From: Bradyrhizobium guangxiense
Lineage (GTDB): Bacteria > Pseudomonadota > Alphaproteobacteria > Rhizobiales > Xanthobacteraceae
Direction of reading: 5' to 3'
NCBI RefSeq assembly: GCF_004114915.1
Contig: NZ_CP022219.1
Span: forward strand, 5,672,501 to 5,736,500
DNA length: 64,000 nucleotides
Below the pieces are notes generated by a model, which ran no database searches, was not told the origin of the DNA, and saw nothing but the letters and a program-made list of their open reading frames with translations. Each line of letters begins with the position of its first letter. The stretch's first letter is position 1. Shown piece after piece: positions 23,388 to 32,536 of the stretch. Position numbers and translations under genes: made by a program.

Positions 23388-26075
23388 CTAGCCGGTCTTG
23401 AGCGCAAGCTCCACGAGCTCAGTGCGACCGACGAGACCGGCATATTTCCTGATCGGCAGCGGCTTGCCGAGCAGATAGCCCTGCACGCCGTCGCAGCCCT
23501 CCTTGGCGAGGAAGGCGAGCTGCTCAACCGTCTCGACGCCCTCGGCGATGATCGACATTTCCAGGCCATGGCCGAGATCGATCACCGCGCGGACGATGGC
23601 AGCCGATTGCGGGTTGCGGCCGAGATTGACGATGAAGGCGCGGTCGATCTTGATCTTGTCGAACGGGAACGCCTGGAGGTAGCTCAGCGAGGAGTAACCG
23701 CTGCCGAAATCGTCCATGGAGATGCGCACGCCGAGCGCCTTGAGACGGCGCAGCAGCGCAAGACCCCGGTCGAAGTCTTCGATCAGCACGCCCTCGGTGA
23801 TTTCCAGCTCGAGCCGGCCGGGTGCAAGGCCGGTCTCGATCAGGATCGAATGGACGAGACCAACCACGTCACCGTGCATGAACTGCGCCGGCGACAGATT
23901 GACCGCGACCTGGAGCGGCTTCGGCCAGGACGCCGCCTCGCGGCAGGCCTCGCGCAGGATCCACTCGCCCATCTCCACGATCAGGCCGCTCTCCTCGGCG
24001 ATCGGGATGAATTCGGCCGGCGAGACCTGGCCGCGCACCGGATGCTGCCAGCGCGCCAGCGCCTCGAAACCGATGATCTCGGTCTCGACAACGCTGTGAC
24101 CCGCGGCTCCCTGCGGCTGGAAGGCCAGCGAGAGCTCGCCATTCTTGATCGCCATCGACAGGTCCTGGTGCAGCACGCGACGATCGCGGATCTGCTGATC
24201 CATCTCCGGCTGGTACAGGCTGATCGTGCCGCGGGACTTCTGCTTGGCGCGGAACAGCGCCGCACCGGCATTGGCCAGCAGCGAGGCACCGTCGGCGCCG
24301 TTGTGCGGGAAGATCGCCATGCCCGTGGTGGCGCCGGCGCGCACCGAGCGGCCGTCGATCTGGAACTCCTTCGCGACGGCCTCGCCGAGCTGCTGCGCCA
24401 GCGCAAGGCCCGCGTCCGGCTGCTTGCCGTCGATGATGAGACCGAATTCGTCGCCGGACAGGCGCGCCACCACGCCGCCGCGGGCGGAATCCTGCAGACG
24501 CTGAGCCACCTCGATCAGAAGCTTGTCGCCGAGCGCGTGGCCGAAAACGTCGTTGACCTCCTTGAGGCCGTCGAGGTCGACGCAGAGGACGGCGAACTCC
24601 TCGCCGGTGCCTTCGCAGGCCTCGATCATCTGGGTCAACGCCTGAAGGAAGGCGGCGCGGTTCGGCAAATCGGTGAGGCCATCATGATAGGCCATGTGCG
24701 CCATGCGCGATTCGGTCTGCCGGCGGTCGGTGACGTCCTCGTGGGTCTTGATCAGATATTGCGGCTCGCCGGCGTCGCCGAGCACGGTGGCACGGCGGGG
24801 CAGGAACAGTCGCAGGCCATCCTTGGTGGAGATCGGATGCTCCTCGGTGATCATCCCGCGTTTCTTGATCGCGGCCTCGTCGCGCGCGATGATCAGCTTG
24901 GCTTCCTTGGGGTTGAAGATGTCGGCGGCGGTCAAGCCCGTGGCTTCCTCGCGCCGACGATTGAGGATCGTCTCTGCGCTGCGATTGGCGAGCAGATAGC
25001 GACCATCCTTGACCTGCTCGACGATCAGCGCCACCGGGATGTTGTCGACCACCAGCTCGAGGAACTTCTTGGCGCTCTCCAGCTCCTTCGACAGCGAACG
25101 GCGGTCGGTGATGTCCTCGAACACGAGCATCAGGAATTCGGGCTTGTTGCTCTCGTCGCGGACCACGATGCGGATCGAGGCGACCATGCGCCGCTCGCCG
25201 CCGCGGTCGACCTCGAATTCGTTGCGGAACTGGCCGTCCGGCGAATTGAGCGCCGCCTGGTCCGTCGCCTCGATGCTGGCCACCGAGACGGGCGCGAACA
25301 GCTCGCGCGCATTCTTGCCGACGACGTGGTCACGCGAGAAGCCCCAGAATCGCTCATAGGCGCTGTTGGCGAAGATATAGCGACCATCCTCGATGTTCTT
25401 AGCAGCCACGCAGGCCGGGACGTTGTCCAGCACCGTTTCAAGGAACTGCTTGGTCGAGGCGAGCTGTCGCGACAGCCGGCGCTGCTCGCTGACGTCGAGA
25501 TGCGTCGCCACCGAGCCGCCGTTCGGCAGCACGAAATATTTCACCAGGATGGCACGCCCGTCCGGCAGCTCCGTGATCAGGCCGTTGCTGCTTGCCGCCT
25601 TCTCATAGAACTCATCGTCTGAAGCGACGCCAAGCACCCCGCGCTTGCGGCGCAGCTCGAGGAGCTCATATCCGCTCATGTTGGTCCAGAGGTCCGAGCG
25701 CGTCAGGCCGTAGATCTCAAGATAGCGGTCGTTGCAGAAGATGATGCGGCGCTGCGCATCCGTCATCACCACGCCCTGGTTCAGATTGTTCATGGCGGAG
25801 GAGATGAAGGCGTTGCGCCGCAACTGCAGGCGCCTGGTCCGGCGCAGCGAGGAATGGATCCACAGCGCGATCGCGGCGAGGAAGGCGCAGACGACGATAC
25901 CCGCGATCAGGGCTTCCCAGACCACGACGGGGTCGAGCTGGCCGAGATAGCTCGGCGGGGCGAAGCCGTCCGACAGCGCAAAGGCACGCGCGGGCGCAAC
26001 CGTGCCGGCCAGGCACACAACGGCCTGCACAGCAATCGGAAGCGTGCTGCCCTCGTGCCAGTTCTTCTCAGCCAT
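23388..26075 (-). CDS. Membrane-anchored PAS-GGDEF-EAL cyclic-di-GMP signalling protein
   Basis: An 895-residue sensor enzyme. Seen in order: two N-terminal hydrophobic segments (about residues 12-32 and 50-72); at least three PAS domains (for example FISSAMNNLNQGVVMTDAQR, FANSAYERFWGFSRDHVVG and LLANRSAETILNRRREEATG); a GGDEF domain with RLSGDEFGLI near residue 537; and an EAL domain starting EALARWQHP near residue 669, with ITEGVLIED, MDDFGSGYSSL and EGVET intact. The diguanylate cyclase motif is SGDEF, a permitted variant. The inhibitory RxxD site is not present before it. The phosphodiesterase residues look complete, so c-di-GMP breakdown is likely. It is a single gene followed by an intergenic repeat. 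Confidence 0.93.
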   Translation of the reverse strand: MAEKNWHEGSTLPIAVQAVVCLAGTVAPARAFALSDGFAPPSYLGQLDPVVVWEALIAGIVVCAFLAAIALWIHSSLRRTRRLQLRRNAFISSAMNNLNQGVVMTDAQRRIIFCNDRYLEIYGLTRSDLWTNMSGYELLELRRKRGVLGVASDDEFYEKAASSNGLITELPDGRAILVKYFVLPNGGSVATHLDVSEQRRLSRQLASTKQFLETVLDNVPACVAAKNIEDGRYIFANSAYERFWGFSRDHVVGKNARELFAPVSVASIEATDQAALNSPDGQFRNEFEVDRGGERRMVASIRIVVRDESNKPEFLMLVFEDITDRRSLSKELESAKKFLELVVDNIPVALIVEQVKDGRYLLANRSAETILNRRREEATGLTAADIFNPKEAKLIIARDEAAIKKRGMITEEHPISTKDGLRLFLPRRATVLGDAGEPQYLIKTHEDVTDRRQTESRMAHMAYHDGLTDLPNRAAFLQALTQMIEACEGTGEEFAVLCVDLDGLKEVNDVFGHALGDKLLIEVAQRLQDSARGGVVARLSGDEFGLIIDGKQPDAGLALAQQLGEAVAKEFQIDGRSVRAGATTGMAIFPHNGADGASLLANAGAALFRAKQKSRGTISLYQPEMDQQIRDRRVLHQDLSMAIKNGELSLAFQPQGAAGHSVVETEIIGFEALARWQHPVRGQVSPAEFIPIAEESGLIVEMGEWILREACREAASWPKPLQVAVNLSPAQFMHGDVVGLVHSILIETGLAPGRLELEITEGVLIEDFDRGLALLRRLKALGVRISMDDFGSGYSSLSYLQAFPFDKIKIDRAFIVNLGRNPQSAAIVRAVIDLGHGLEMSIIAEGVETVEQLAFLAKEGCDGVQGYLLGKPLPIRKYAGLVGRTELVELALKTG

Positions 26076-26277
26076 CAGCCACCCGCGATTTCAACGTCGG
26101 ATTGTCTGGCTTCACGGGTTTGGATCGGGTAAACGCCTGTACGCGCAACAGAAAAATGTGACGTGAAATACGGCAATTGGCCTGACATGATAAATTCTTC
26201 CTTAACGGAAAATGGCCCCGCGCCATTCGTTCCATGCCTGGCGCCACCGGCGCTTCCAGCGGACATCCTGCACAACC

Positions 26278-27381
26278 ATGGATAGGGTCGATTGTGTCGT
26301 CATCGGAGCCGGCGTGGTCGGGCTCGCGGTGGCCCGAAAGCTTGCACAGGCCGGGCGCGAGGTCATCGTGCTCGAAGAGGCCGAGGCGATCGGCACCGTC
26401 ACCTCTTCGCGCAACAGTGAGGTGATCCATGCCGGCATCTACTACCGCGCCGGGAGCTGGATGGCGCGCATGTGCGTCGACGGCAAGCACGCGCTCTACC
26501 GCTACTGTGCCGAGCGCGGCATCCCGCACAAGAATTGCGGCAAGCTGATCGTCGCGACCAGCCCGCAGGAGACCGCGAAGCTGCAGTCGATCAAGGCCCA
26601 CGCCGAGGCCAATGGCGTGCTCGACATGCAGCTGCTCACGGGCGAGGCGGCACGCGCGCTGGAGCCGGCGCTGGCCTGCGATGCCGCGCTGCTGTCGCCG
26701 TCGACCGGCATCATCGACAGTCACGCCTACATGCTGTCGCTGCGCGGTGAAGCCGAGGACGCCGGCACGGCCTTCGCGTTTCACACCCCGCTGATCCGCG
26801 CCAAGGCGACTGGTGGCGTCATCGAGATCGAGGCCGGCGGCGAGGCGCCGATGACGCTGCAATGCAGCCTGCTCGTCAACGCCGCCGGACTCTCGGCGAC
26901 GACGGTGGCGCGCAACATCGACGGCATGCCGCTGGACCGAATTCCGCCGGCGTATCTCGCCAAGGGAAATTACTTCAGTTGCAATGCCAAGGCACCGTTC
27001 TCGCGCCTGATCTATCCGGTACCGGAGCCCGGCGGTTTAGGGGTGCATCTGACGCTGGACATGGCCGGTCAGGCGCGCTTCGGGCCTGACGTCGAATGGA
27101 TCGAGACGATCAATTACGAGGTCGATCCGTCGCGCGCCGAGCGCTTCTACCCGGCGATCCGCAAATACTGGCCGACGCTGCCTGACGGCGCGTTGATGCC
27201 GAGCTATTCGGGGATCCGGCCGAAGATCGTACCGCCCGCGGTAGCGACGCAGGACTTCTTGATGCAGGGCCCGCGCGATCACGGCGTTGCGGGCCTGGTC
27301 AACCTGTTTGGCATCGAATCGCCGGGACTGACGTCGTCACTCGCGATTGCAGACCACGTCGCCGAGCTCGCAGACGTCTGA
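26278..27381 (+). CDS. FAD-dependent oxidoreductase, L-2-hydroxyglutarate dehydrogenase-like
   Basis: A 367-residue DAO-family flavoprotein. Seen: the N-terminal [20 protein letters not shown] and [20 protein letters not shown]; the LhgO-type [59 protein letters not shown]; and a closing [20 protein letters not shown] that re-contacts FAD. These segments resemble LhgO/L2HGDH, which oxidise L-2-hydroxyglutarate to 2-oxoglutarate; a related hydroxy-acid substrate is possible. The ATG at 26278 matches the domain start; an upstream reading adds an unrelated basic leader. It is divergent from the GGDEF-EAL gene. Confidence 0.85.
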   Translation: MDRVDCVVIGAGVVGLAVARKLAQAGREVIVLEEAEAIGTVTSSRNSEVIHAGIYYRAGSWMARMCVDGKHALYRYCAERGIPHKNCGKLIVATSPQETAKLQSIKAHAEANGVLDMQLLTGEAARALEPALACDAALLSPSTGIIDSHAYMLSLRGEAEDAGTAFAFHTPLIRAKATGGVIEIEAGGEAPMTLQCSLLVNAAGLSATTVARNIDGMPLDRIPPAYLAKGNYFSCNAKAPFSRLIYPVPEPGGLGVHLTLDMAGQARFGPDVEWIETINYEVDPSRAERFYPAIRKYWPTLPDGALMPSYSGIRPKIVPPAVATQDFLMQGPRDHGVAGLVNLFGIESPGLTSSLAIADHVAELADV

Positions 27382-27482
27382 AGCGCGATGAGATTTGGAT
27401 GAATCGTCATCGCGCTTTAGGTTGTTGTTCGCGCATGATCATTCCGGAAAACCGCTTCGCACTTTTCCGGATCATGCTTTAG
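27382..27482. repeat. Intergenic palindromic repeat, family 1, copy B
   Basis: This copy begins at the stop of the oxidoreductase gene. A first dyad, AGCGCGATGA / TCATCGCGCT, is followed by TTAGGTTGTTG and a second dyad, GCATGATCATTCCGGAAAA / TTTTCCGGATCATGC. It is the most complete copy of the family in this window. The remaining bases to 27659 show no recognisable feature. Confidence 0.75.
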
Positions 27483-27659
27483 TGAGAGCGCTCCCGCGCG
27501 AGGTGGATTCCAGCGTCAAGGTGAGCGCGCGCCGAAACAGCAAGCGCGCGCCGCGCAGACATCTCTGCACGGTGCGCCCCCCTGCAGCAGGGATGAGCGC
27601 AAAGGCTCTCATCCCTGCGAGACAAGGGTACGATCAACTCTACGCTGTTATGGGGGTTA

Positions 27660-27839
27660 CTAGTGGAGCGTGTCGCCGTGCTTCAGACGCTCGATCTGGT
27701 CCTTGACCATCAACTTCCGGCGCTTCAACTCAACAATTTGCAGGTCGTCTGTTGAAAGGTGCACGAGAGCTTCGTGCAATTCGTTTTCGAGAAGTTTGTG
27801 CTTCCGTTCCAATTCAACGAGATGTGCCTGAATTGTCAT
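27660..27839 (-). CDS. DUF465 (YdcH-like) small coiled-coil protein, 59 residues
   Basis: A 59-residue protein, shorter than usual automatic cut-offs. Translation begins MTIQAHLVELERKHKLLENE and continues through HLSTDDLQIVELKRRKLMVK to RLKHGDTLH. Seen: a strongly charged, heptad-like helix pair, the LKRRKLMVKDQIERL segment typical of DUF465/YdcH, and an excellent ribosome-binding site (GAGGAGGTTTCGA) before the ATG at 27839. Function in the family is unknown; these are small, likely helical cytoplasmic proteins. A second DUF465 gene lies 330 bases away, divergent (28170-28376). Codon use matches the neighbours. Confidence 0.88.
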   Translation of the reverse strand: MTIQAHLVELERKHKLLENELHEALVHLSTDDLQIVELKRRKLMVKDQIERLKHGDTLH

Positions 27840-28169
27840 TCGAAACCTCCTCGGTAGGGTTGAACCTTAGGATTCGATCCGGACAAGCAAGTCTACATCA
27901 CCGATTCGTTCTGTCGATGGGTATCCGTCGTCGCAGCGTCATTTTTGAAAATTCATATGTAACGAAGCGTGAGTAAAGGAACCGCGCGGGAAAAATCCAT
28001 GATATCAATACGCTTGCGCGGCACCTCGGCGCCCCGCAGAAATATGTTGCTGGAGATCAGCGAAGAGGGATCGCAGATCGCTTGCGATCACGCCGCGCAA
28101 GGACGATACTTTCCACAGGGCATCCACAGCCTTAAGTCTCACGCCTATCGGTTTTCGGCCACCGCAGAC
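27840..28169. other. 330-base non-coding gap between two divergent DUF465 genes
   Basis: This holds the two promoters. Seen: an AT-rich patch at about 27941-27975 (ATTTTTGAAAATTCATATGT) in otherwise GC-rich DNA, and a 7-base-pair stem GATCGCA / TGCGATC at 28069-28089. An open frame runs through the right part in frame with the 28170 gene but has no family features. No known regulator site is recognised. Confidence 0.5.
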
Positions 28170-28376
28170 ATGACCAATGAAGATGAGCGTGAGCTCGAAG
28201 CCGAGCTCACCCGGTTGCAGCAGGAACACCGAGATCTCGATGCGGCGATCGATGCACTGCATCAATCGCCCGCCCCCGACCTGTTGCGGTTGCAGCGGTT
28301 GAAGAAACGCAAGCTGTTGTTGCGTGATCGCATCGCGTTCATCGAAGACCAGATCACTCCGGACATCATCGCCTGA
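28170..28376 (+). CDS. DUF465 (YdcH-like) small coiled-coil protein, 68 residues
   Basis: A 68-residue protein starting MTNEDERELEAELTRLQQEH and ending FIEDQITPDIIA. Seen: two heptad-rich helices joined near HQSPAPDLLRLQ, with the family segment RLQRLKKRKLLLRDRIAF. It is a paralogue of the 59-residue protein encoded divergently at 27660-27839 (compare LKRRKLMVKDQIERL with LKKRKLLLRDRIAFI). The ATG at 28170 lacks a clear ribosome-binding site, so the start rests on family length; the frame is open further upstream but that part shows no conservation signal I recognise. Function is unknown. Confidence 0.82.
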   Translation: MTNEDERELEAELTRLQQEHRDLDAAIDALHQSPAPDLLRLQRLKKRKLLLRDRIAFIEDQITPDIIA

Positions 28377-28500
28377 TCCGTGAGCCGGCTTGCGCGCTGG
28401 CTCGCGGCATGAATCTGCTTGACTCGAAAGAACAAAATAGGAACATTTGAGCAGCCCACCGCCCTAGGAAACGGTCAAGGACAACTGAAGGATAACGCAG

Positions 28501-28719
28501 ATGTCGGCAACGGCCCTTCTCGACAACAGCCATTATGAACAGGCCTGCGACCAGGCGATCGCGATGTGCGACGGCAATCTGCGGAGCACCATCAAGGCGC
28601 TGATCATGGCCAACGAATATCTGGAAGCCGAGCTGGAGGAATTGCAGGCGGCGATTTCCGCCGGATGCATCCCGGACTCCTCGCGCAGCGGAATGCGGGA
28701 CAAGAGCAGCGCCGCCTGA
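28501..28719 (+). CDS. Conserved small protein of unknown function (72 residues)
   Basis: A 72-residue hydrophilic protein starting MSATALLDNSHYEQACDQAI. Seen: a helix-forming core, CDGNLRSTIKALIMANEYLE followed by AELEELQAAISAG, then a short disordered tail. A purine-rich AAGGATAACGCAG precedes the ATG. I do not know a named family, but such a core rich in Ala, Glu and Leu with a conserved-looking CDGNLRSTIKALI is familiar from small rhizobial hypotheticals. There is no signal peptide or membrane helix. It lies in a run of four tiny genes between two c-di-GMP enzymes. No function can be assigned. Confidence 0.65.
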   Translation: MSATALLDNSHYEQACDQAIAMCDGNLRSTIKALIMANEYLEAELEELQAAISAGCIPDSSRSGMRDKSSAA

Positions 28720-28738
28720 ATTTTAAGCGCCTTTTCAA

Positions 28739-28785
28739 GCATGATCTTGTTCGGAAAACCGCTTCACGCCTTTCCGGATCATGCT
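28739..28785. repeat. Intergenic palindromic repeat, family 1, copy C (half element)
   Basis: Only the second dyad of the family is kept here: GCATGATCTTGTTCGGAAAA / CTTTCCGGATCATGC, spaced by CCGCTTCACGC. The first dyad has decayed to AAGCGCCTTTTCAA just before it. It fills the gap between two small genes. Confidence 0.65.
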
Positions 28786-28801
28786 CCACCGGAGCAACGC
28801 C

Positions 28802-29053
28802 ATGTCGGATGTGACCTACTACGTTGCAATGCCCTTTCTGATCGATGCCGACGGCTCGCCAGTCGCCGGCGCCGCCGAGGAATGCCAGAGCTCCACAGCG
28901 GCATTGCGGCGCGCCGAGATCTTGTCGCGCGGCGCCGGCAACATCGGCGCAGTGGCCTTCAGCCGCCGCGGCGATCCCATGACCGGTGAATTCGGCGACG
29001 CCACGCTGCTGCGCAAATTCGGCAATGTGCCGGAAGATCTCGCCACGCTGTAG
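28802..29053 (+). CDS. Conserved small protein of unknown function (83 residues)
   Basis: An 83-residue protein beginning MSDVTYYVAMPFLIDADGSP. Seen: a small alpha/beta-looking composition with GAAEECQSSTAALRRAEILS, then GNIGAVAFSRRGDPMTGEFG and a C-terminal LLRKFGNVPEDLATL. The first residues could form a beta strand and the middle a helix. There is no signal peptide, no membrane segment and no metal motif. The ATG at 28802 follows the palindromic repeat copy at 28739-28785 closely, so its promoter may overlap the repeat. It converges with the GGDEF gene, stop to stop within 3 bases. I do not recognise the family. Confidence 0.65.
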   Translation: MSDVTYYVAMPFLIDADGSPVAGAAEECQSSTAALRRAEILSRGAGNIGAVAFSRRGDPMTGEFGDATLLRKFGNVPEDLATL

Positions 29054-29055
29054 CG

Positions 29056-29790
29056 TCAGCTGCCAACCAGCCTGATCCTCGGCTCGTGCCGCCGGCGCGC
29101 CTTGCGCACATACATCGCGGCATCGGCTTCCTCCAGGGCGCGGCCCGCATCGGAATGCGCTCCCAATAGCGCGACACCGGTGGAGGCGCCCGCGGTCACG
29201 TGCTGGCCGTGAAAGACGAAGGACAATTCGTCGATCGCCTGCTCGAAGGCCGCCGCCTTCGCCTTGGCGTCGGTCTCGCTGAGATTCCAGAGCAGCAGCG
29301 CGAACTCGTCGCCGCCGAGCCGGCCGACCACGTCGGAGGCGCGAACCTGCCGCGTCAGCGTGGCGGCAATCGCCTTGAGCACCTCGTCGCCGGCGGCGTG
29401 GCCGAAGGAATCGTTGATCGGCTTCAAGCGGTCGACGTCGAGCACGATCAGCGCGCCACTGGCACGGTAGCGCTTCATGTAGGCGATGGCGCGCGCGAGT
29501 TCGCGCTCGAAGCCGCGCCGGTTGGGAATCTCGAGCAGGAAATCGGTATCGGCTGCCGCTTCCAGCTCCGCGACGCGGCGCTGCGCCGTCTTGAGCTTGA
29601 TCCGCAAGCCCCGGATCGTCGCCTGGGCGGTTTCCCTGCCTCCATCGTCGCCCGGAGAACCGCGCCGCGGAGGCCGCTTTGCCGGAGGCTTGGCCGGCCG
29701 CCCGGGGACGGCTTCGGATCGGCGGGCGCTGGTCTTTCGGCCCTTTTTGGCCTTCGCAGCGCTCGCCCTTTTTGGTTTCTTCATGGGCAT
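29056..29790 (-). CDS. Soluble diguanylate cyclase (GGDEF)
   Basis: A 244-residue protein with a lysine- and arginine-rich, probably disordered N-terminal 60 residues (PKRASAAKAKKGRKTSARRS), a short coiled coil (IKLKTAQRRVAELEAAADTD), then one GGDEF domain. Seen: DFLLEIPNRRGFERELARAI, LDVDRLKPINDSFGHAAGDE, and the active-site loop GRLGGDEFALLLW. The RASD motif five residues before GGDEF is the inhibitory RxxD site. Catalysis and product inhibition both look intact, so c-di-GMP synthesis is expected. There is no membrane segment. The ATG at 29790 was chosen; 29784 is an alternative. It may be controlled only by abundance and product feedback. Confidence 0.9.
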   Translation of the reverse strand: MPMKKPKRASAAKAKKGRKTSARRSEAVPGRPAKPPAKRPPRRGSPGDDGGRETAQATIRGLRIKLKTAQRRVAELEAAADTDFLLEIPNRRGFERELARAIAYMKRYRASGALIVLDVDRLKPINDSFGHAAGDEVLKAIAATLTRQVRASDVVGRLGGDEFALLLWNLSETDAKAKAAAFEQAIDELSFVFHGQHVTAGASTGVALLGAHSDAGRALEEADAAMYVRKARRRHEPRIRLVGS

Positions 29791-29925
29791 CCTGCTCAAT
29801 GAAGGCTTGCGGGGATTCACCAAGACAGGATAGTGGATTCCCTTCTCCTTGCCACCGCCTTGCGAGCCGCCGGCCGGAACCGTTAATCTGGCCTATCCTT
29901 CTGTTTTTCGAGCACAATTAACGTC

Positions 29926-30414
29926 ATGACCGCGCCGATCGCCATCATCATGGGAAGCCAGTCGGACTGGGACACGATGCGGCATGCCGCCGACACGCTT
30001 GCCGCGCTCGGCGTGGCCGCCGACACTCGCATCGTTTCGGCCCACCGCACGCCCGACCGGCTGTTTGCATTCGCCAAGGGCGCCAAGGCCGCGGGGTACA
30101 AGGTCATCATCGCCGGTGCCGGAGGCGCTGCACATCTGCCCGGCATGGCGGCCGCGCTGACCGAGCTTCCGGTGTTCGGAGTTCCCGTCGAATCCAAGAC
30201 CCTCAAGGGCCTCGATTCGCTCTATTCGATCGTCCAGATGCCCGCTGGCATCCCGGTCGGCACCCTCGCCATCGGCAAGGCCGGTGCGACCAACGCCGCG
30301 CTTCTGGCGGCGGCCGTGCTGGCATTGTCCGACCCGGCCTTGTCCGATCGTCTCGCCGTCTGGCGCAAGGAACAGACCGAGGCGGTCGCCGAGCGCCCGG
30401 AGGACAAGGCGTGA
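29926..30414 (+). CDS. purE: N5-carboxyaminoimidazole ribonucleotide mutase
   Basis: A 162-residue class I PurE converting N5-CAIR to CAIR in de novo purine synthesis. Seen: the N-terminal [20 protein letters not shown]; the active-site [20 protein letters not shown] with the conserved histidine; and [20 protein letters not shown] followed by [20 protein letters not shown]. It is complete and of normal length. Its stop overlaps the GTG start of purK by 4 bases, a translationally coupled pair. The promoter must lie in the 135 bases shared with the divergent GGDEF gene. Confidence 0.97.
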   Translation: MTAPIAIIMGSQSDWDTMRHAADTLAALGVAADTRIVSAHRTPDRLFAFAKGAKAAGYKVIIAGAGGAAHLPGMAAALTELPVFGVPVESKTLKGLDSLYSIVQMPAGIPVGTLAIGKAGATNAALLAAAVLALSDPALSDRLAVWRKEQTEAVAERPEDKA

Positions 30415-31517
30415 CCGACACCAGGCACGTGAAGCTGAAGCCCGGCGACACCATCGGAATCCTCGGCGGCGGACAATTGGGCCGGATGCTGGCCATGGCT
30501 GCGGCGCGGCTCGGCCTGCGCTGCCAGGTGTTCTCGCCCGATCCGGACTCGCCGGCTTTCGACGTCGTCTTGAACGCGACCTGCGCCGAATATGCCGACG
30601 TCGAAGCGCTCGAACTGTTCGCCAACGACGTCGACGTCATCACCTACGAATTCGAGAACGTGCCCGCCGCGGCCGCGATGGTACTCGATGCGCGCCGACC
30701 CGTGCTGCCCAACCGAAAGATTCTCGAGACCACCCAGGACCGGCTCGCCGAGAAGGATTTCGTGACCCGGCTCGGCATCGGCACCGCGGCCTATGCCGAC
30801 GTCACCTCCGTCTCCTCGCTGCGCGAGGCGATCGCCAGGATCGGCCTTCCGGCCGTGCTCAAGCCCCGCCGCTTCGGCTATGACGGCAAGGGCCAGGCCA
30901 TCATCCGCGAGGGCGACGACATCGCAAAGGCGTGGACCAGCCTCGCCACCAAGTCGGCGATCCTGGAGGCCTTTGTGCCGTACGAGCGCGAGATCTCCGT
31001 GATCGCCGCGCGCTCCGCCACAGGCGAGGTCCAGTGCTTCGACGTCACCGAAAACGAGCACCGCGACCACATCCTGAAGATCTCGCGTGCGCCCGCAGGA
31101 ATCCCGGACGCCCTCGCCGAAGAAGCGCGCAGCATCGCCGGCAAGATCGCGAGCGCGCTCGACTATGTCGGCGTGCTCGCCGTCGAGATGTTCGTGCTCG
31201 CCAATGGCACAGGACCGAAGGTGCTGGTCAACGAGATCGCACCGCGCGTGCACAATTCCGGACATTGGACGCTCGACGGCGCCTCGGTCTCGCAGTTCGA
31301 GCAGCACATCCGCGCCATTGCCGGCTGGCCGCTCGGCAAGCCGGTGCGCCATGGCGAGGTCGTCACCATGACCAACCTGATCGGCGACGAGATCAACGAC
31401 TACGAGAAGTGGCTGGGCGTGCCGGGCGCGACCGTGCACATCTACGGCAAGGGGGCACCGCGCCCCGGCCGCAAGATGGGTCACGTCACCGAAGTCAGGC
31501 CCTCGACAGGCAAGTGA
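30411..31517 (+). CDS. purK: N5-carboxyaminoimidazole ribonucleotide synthase
   Basis: A 368-residue ATP-grasp enzyme that carboxylates AIR with bicarbonate and ATP to give N5-CAIR for PurE. Seen: the N-terminal [35 protein letters not shown]; the ATP-grasp core [40 protein letters not shown]; and [18 protein letters not shown] with the metal-binding Glu and Asn. The start is a GTG overlapping the purE stop by 4 bases. It is complete, with the usual gene order. Confidence 0.96.
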   Translation: MTDTRHVKLKPGDTIGILGGGQLGRMLAMAAARLGLRCQVFSPDPDSPAFDVVLNATCAEYADVEALELFANDVDVITYEFENVPAAAAMVLDARRPVLPNRKILETTQDRLAEKDFVTRLGIGTAAYADVTSVSSLREAIARIGLPAVLKPRRFGYDGKGQAIIREGDDIAKAWTSLATKSAILEAFVPYEREISVIAARSATGEVQCFDVTENEHRDHILKISRAPAGIPDALAEEARSIAGKIASALDYVGVLAVEMFVLANGTGPKVLVNEIAPRVHNSGHWTLDGASVSQFEQHIRAIAGWPLGKPVRHGEVVTMTNLIGDEINDYEKWLGVPGATVHIYGKGAPRPGRKMGHVTEVRPSTGK

Positions 31518-31554
31518 GGGGACCGCAGCAATCGTCGCGATCCCCGTTTGACGA

Positions 31555-32277
31555 CTACGCCGTCTTCACGCCCGCGACCACGCCTGCGGGCTCCTCGCTC
31601 AACCAGCGATAGATCACCCCGCCCAGCGCGCCGCCGATCAGCGGTGCGACCCAGAACAGCCAGAGCTGCGCCGTCGCCCAGCCGCCGACGAACAGCGCGG
31701 GGCCCGTGCTGCGCGCCGGGTTCACCGAGGTGTTGGTGACGGGGATGCTGACCAGATGGATCATCACCAGCGCAAGCCCGATCGCGAGCGGTGCGAAGCC
31801 TGCGGGCGCGCGGCCGTGAGTGGCGCCCATGATGATGAACAGGAACATCATTGTCATCACCACCTCGGTGAGGAAGCACACGATCATGCTGTACTGGCCG
31901 GGCGAATGCGCATCATAGCCGTTGGATGCGAAACCCTTGCCGACGTCGAATCCGGGGGCCCCGTGCGCGATGACATAGAGCAGCCATGCGGCCACGATCG
32001 CGCCAAGCACCTGGGCGATCACATAGGGCAGGATCTGGCCCGCCGGGAAACGCCCGCCGGCAGCGAGACCGACCGTGACGGCCGGATTGAGGTGGCAGCC
32101 GGAGATGTGGCCGATCGCATAGGCCATGGTGACCACACTCAGTCCAAAGGCCAGCGAGACGCCCACCAGGCCGATGCCGACCTGGGGAAAGCCGGCGGCG
32201 ATCACCGCACTCCCGCAACCTGCGAATGTGAGCCAAAAAGTGCCGATGGCTTCGGCAGCGTATTTTTTCATGTCCAT
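31555..32277 (-). CDS. aqpZ: Aquaporin Z (water channel)
   Basis: A 240-residue major-intrinsic-protein channel with six membrane helices. Seen: both half-helix motifs, HLNPAVT and [27 protein letters not shown] as helix 1; and the aromatic/arginine filter arginine in [11 protein letters not shown]. There is a histidine before the first NPA loop (SGCHLNPA) and F, H, T, R-type filter residues, which fit a water-selective AqpZ rather than a glycerol facilitator. AGGGGAC precedes the ATG at 32277. It is a single gene converging with purK. Confidence 0.93.
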   Translation of the reverse strand: MDMKKYAAEAIGTFWLTFAGCGSAVIAAGFPQVGIGLVGVSLAFGLSVVTMAYAIGHISGCHLNPAVTVGLAAGGRFPAGQILPYVIAQVLGAIVAAWLLYVIAHGAPGFDVGKGFASNGYDAHSPGQYSMIVCFLTEVVMTMMFLFIIMGATHGRAPAGFAPLAIGLALVMIHLVSIPVTNTSVNPARSTGPALFVGGWATAQLWLFWVAPLIGGALGGVIYRWLSEEPAGVVAGVKTA

Positions 32278-32536
32278 TGTCGTCCCCTGCTTTCAAAGAT
32301 TCCGGAACAAAGCTCCGGAAACGGCCCCACCCTTGGCGTCAAATCTCCCAAATCAGGGCCGCACGGAGATATTTTGCCTTATTTAATGGCTGAACTTGGC
32401 CCGAATCCCCGCTTGGCCGGTGGACATCCCGGGTTTTGTCTGATACATCCGCGCGCTCAAGGTTAAGGGCTTGCGCGTTTCGCCATCCCCTTCGTCTTAC
32501 CAGAATTCAAATCCGATCCACTGAAGAGGATGCCGC

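Noticed and set aside
23568..25622. 684-codon plus-strand frame opposite the GGDEF-EAL gene
   Set aside because: Shadow of a gene with complete PAS, GGDEF and EAL motifs.
27969..28169. N-terminal extension of the 68-residue DUF465 protein
   Set aside because: The frame is open but the upstream residues look unlike a DUF465 domain, and the protein would be about twice the family's usual length.
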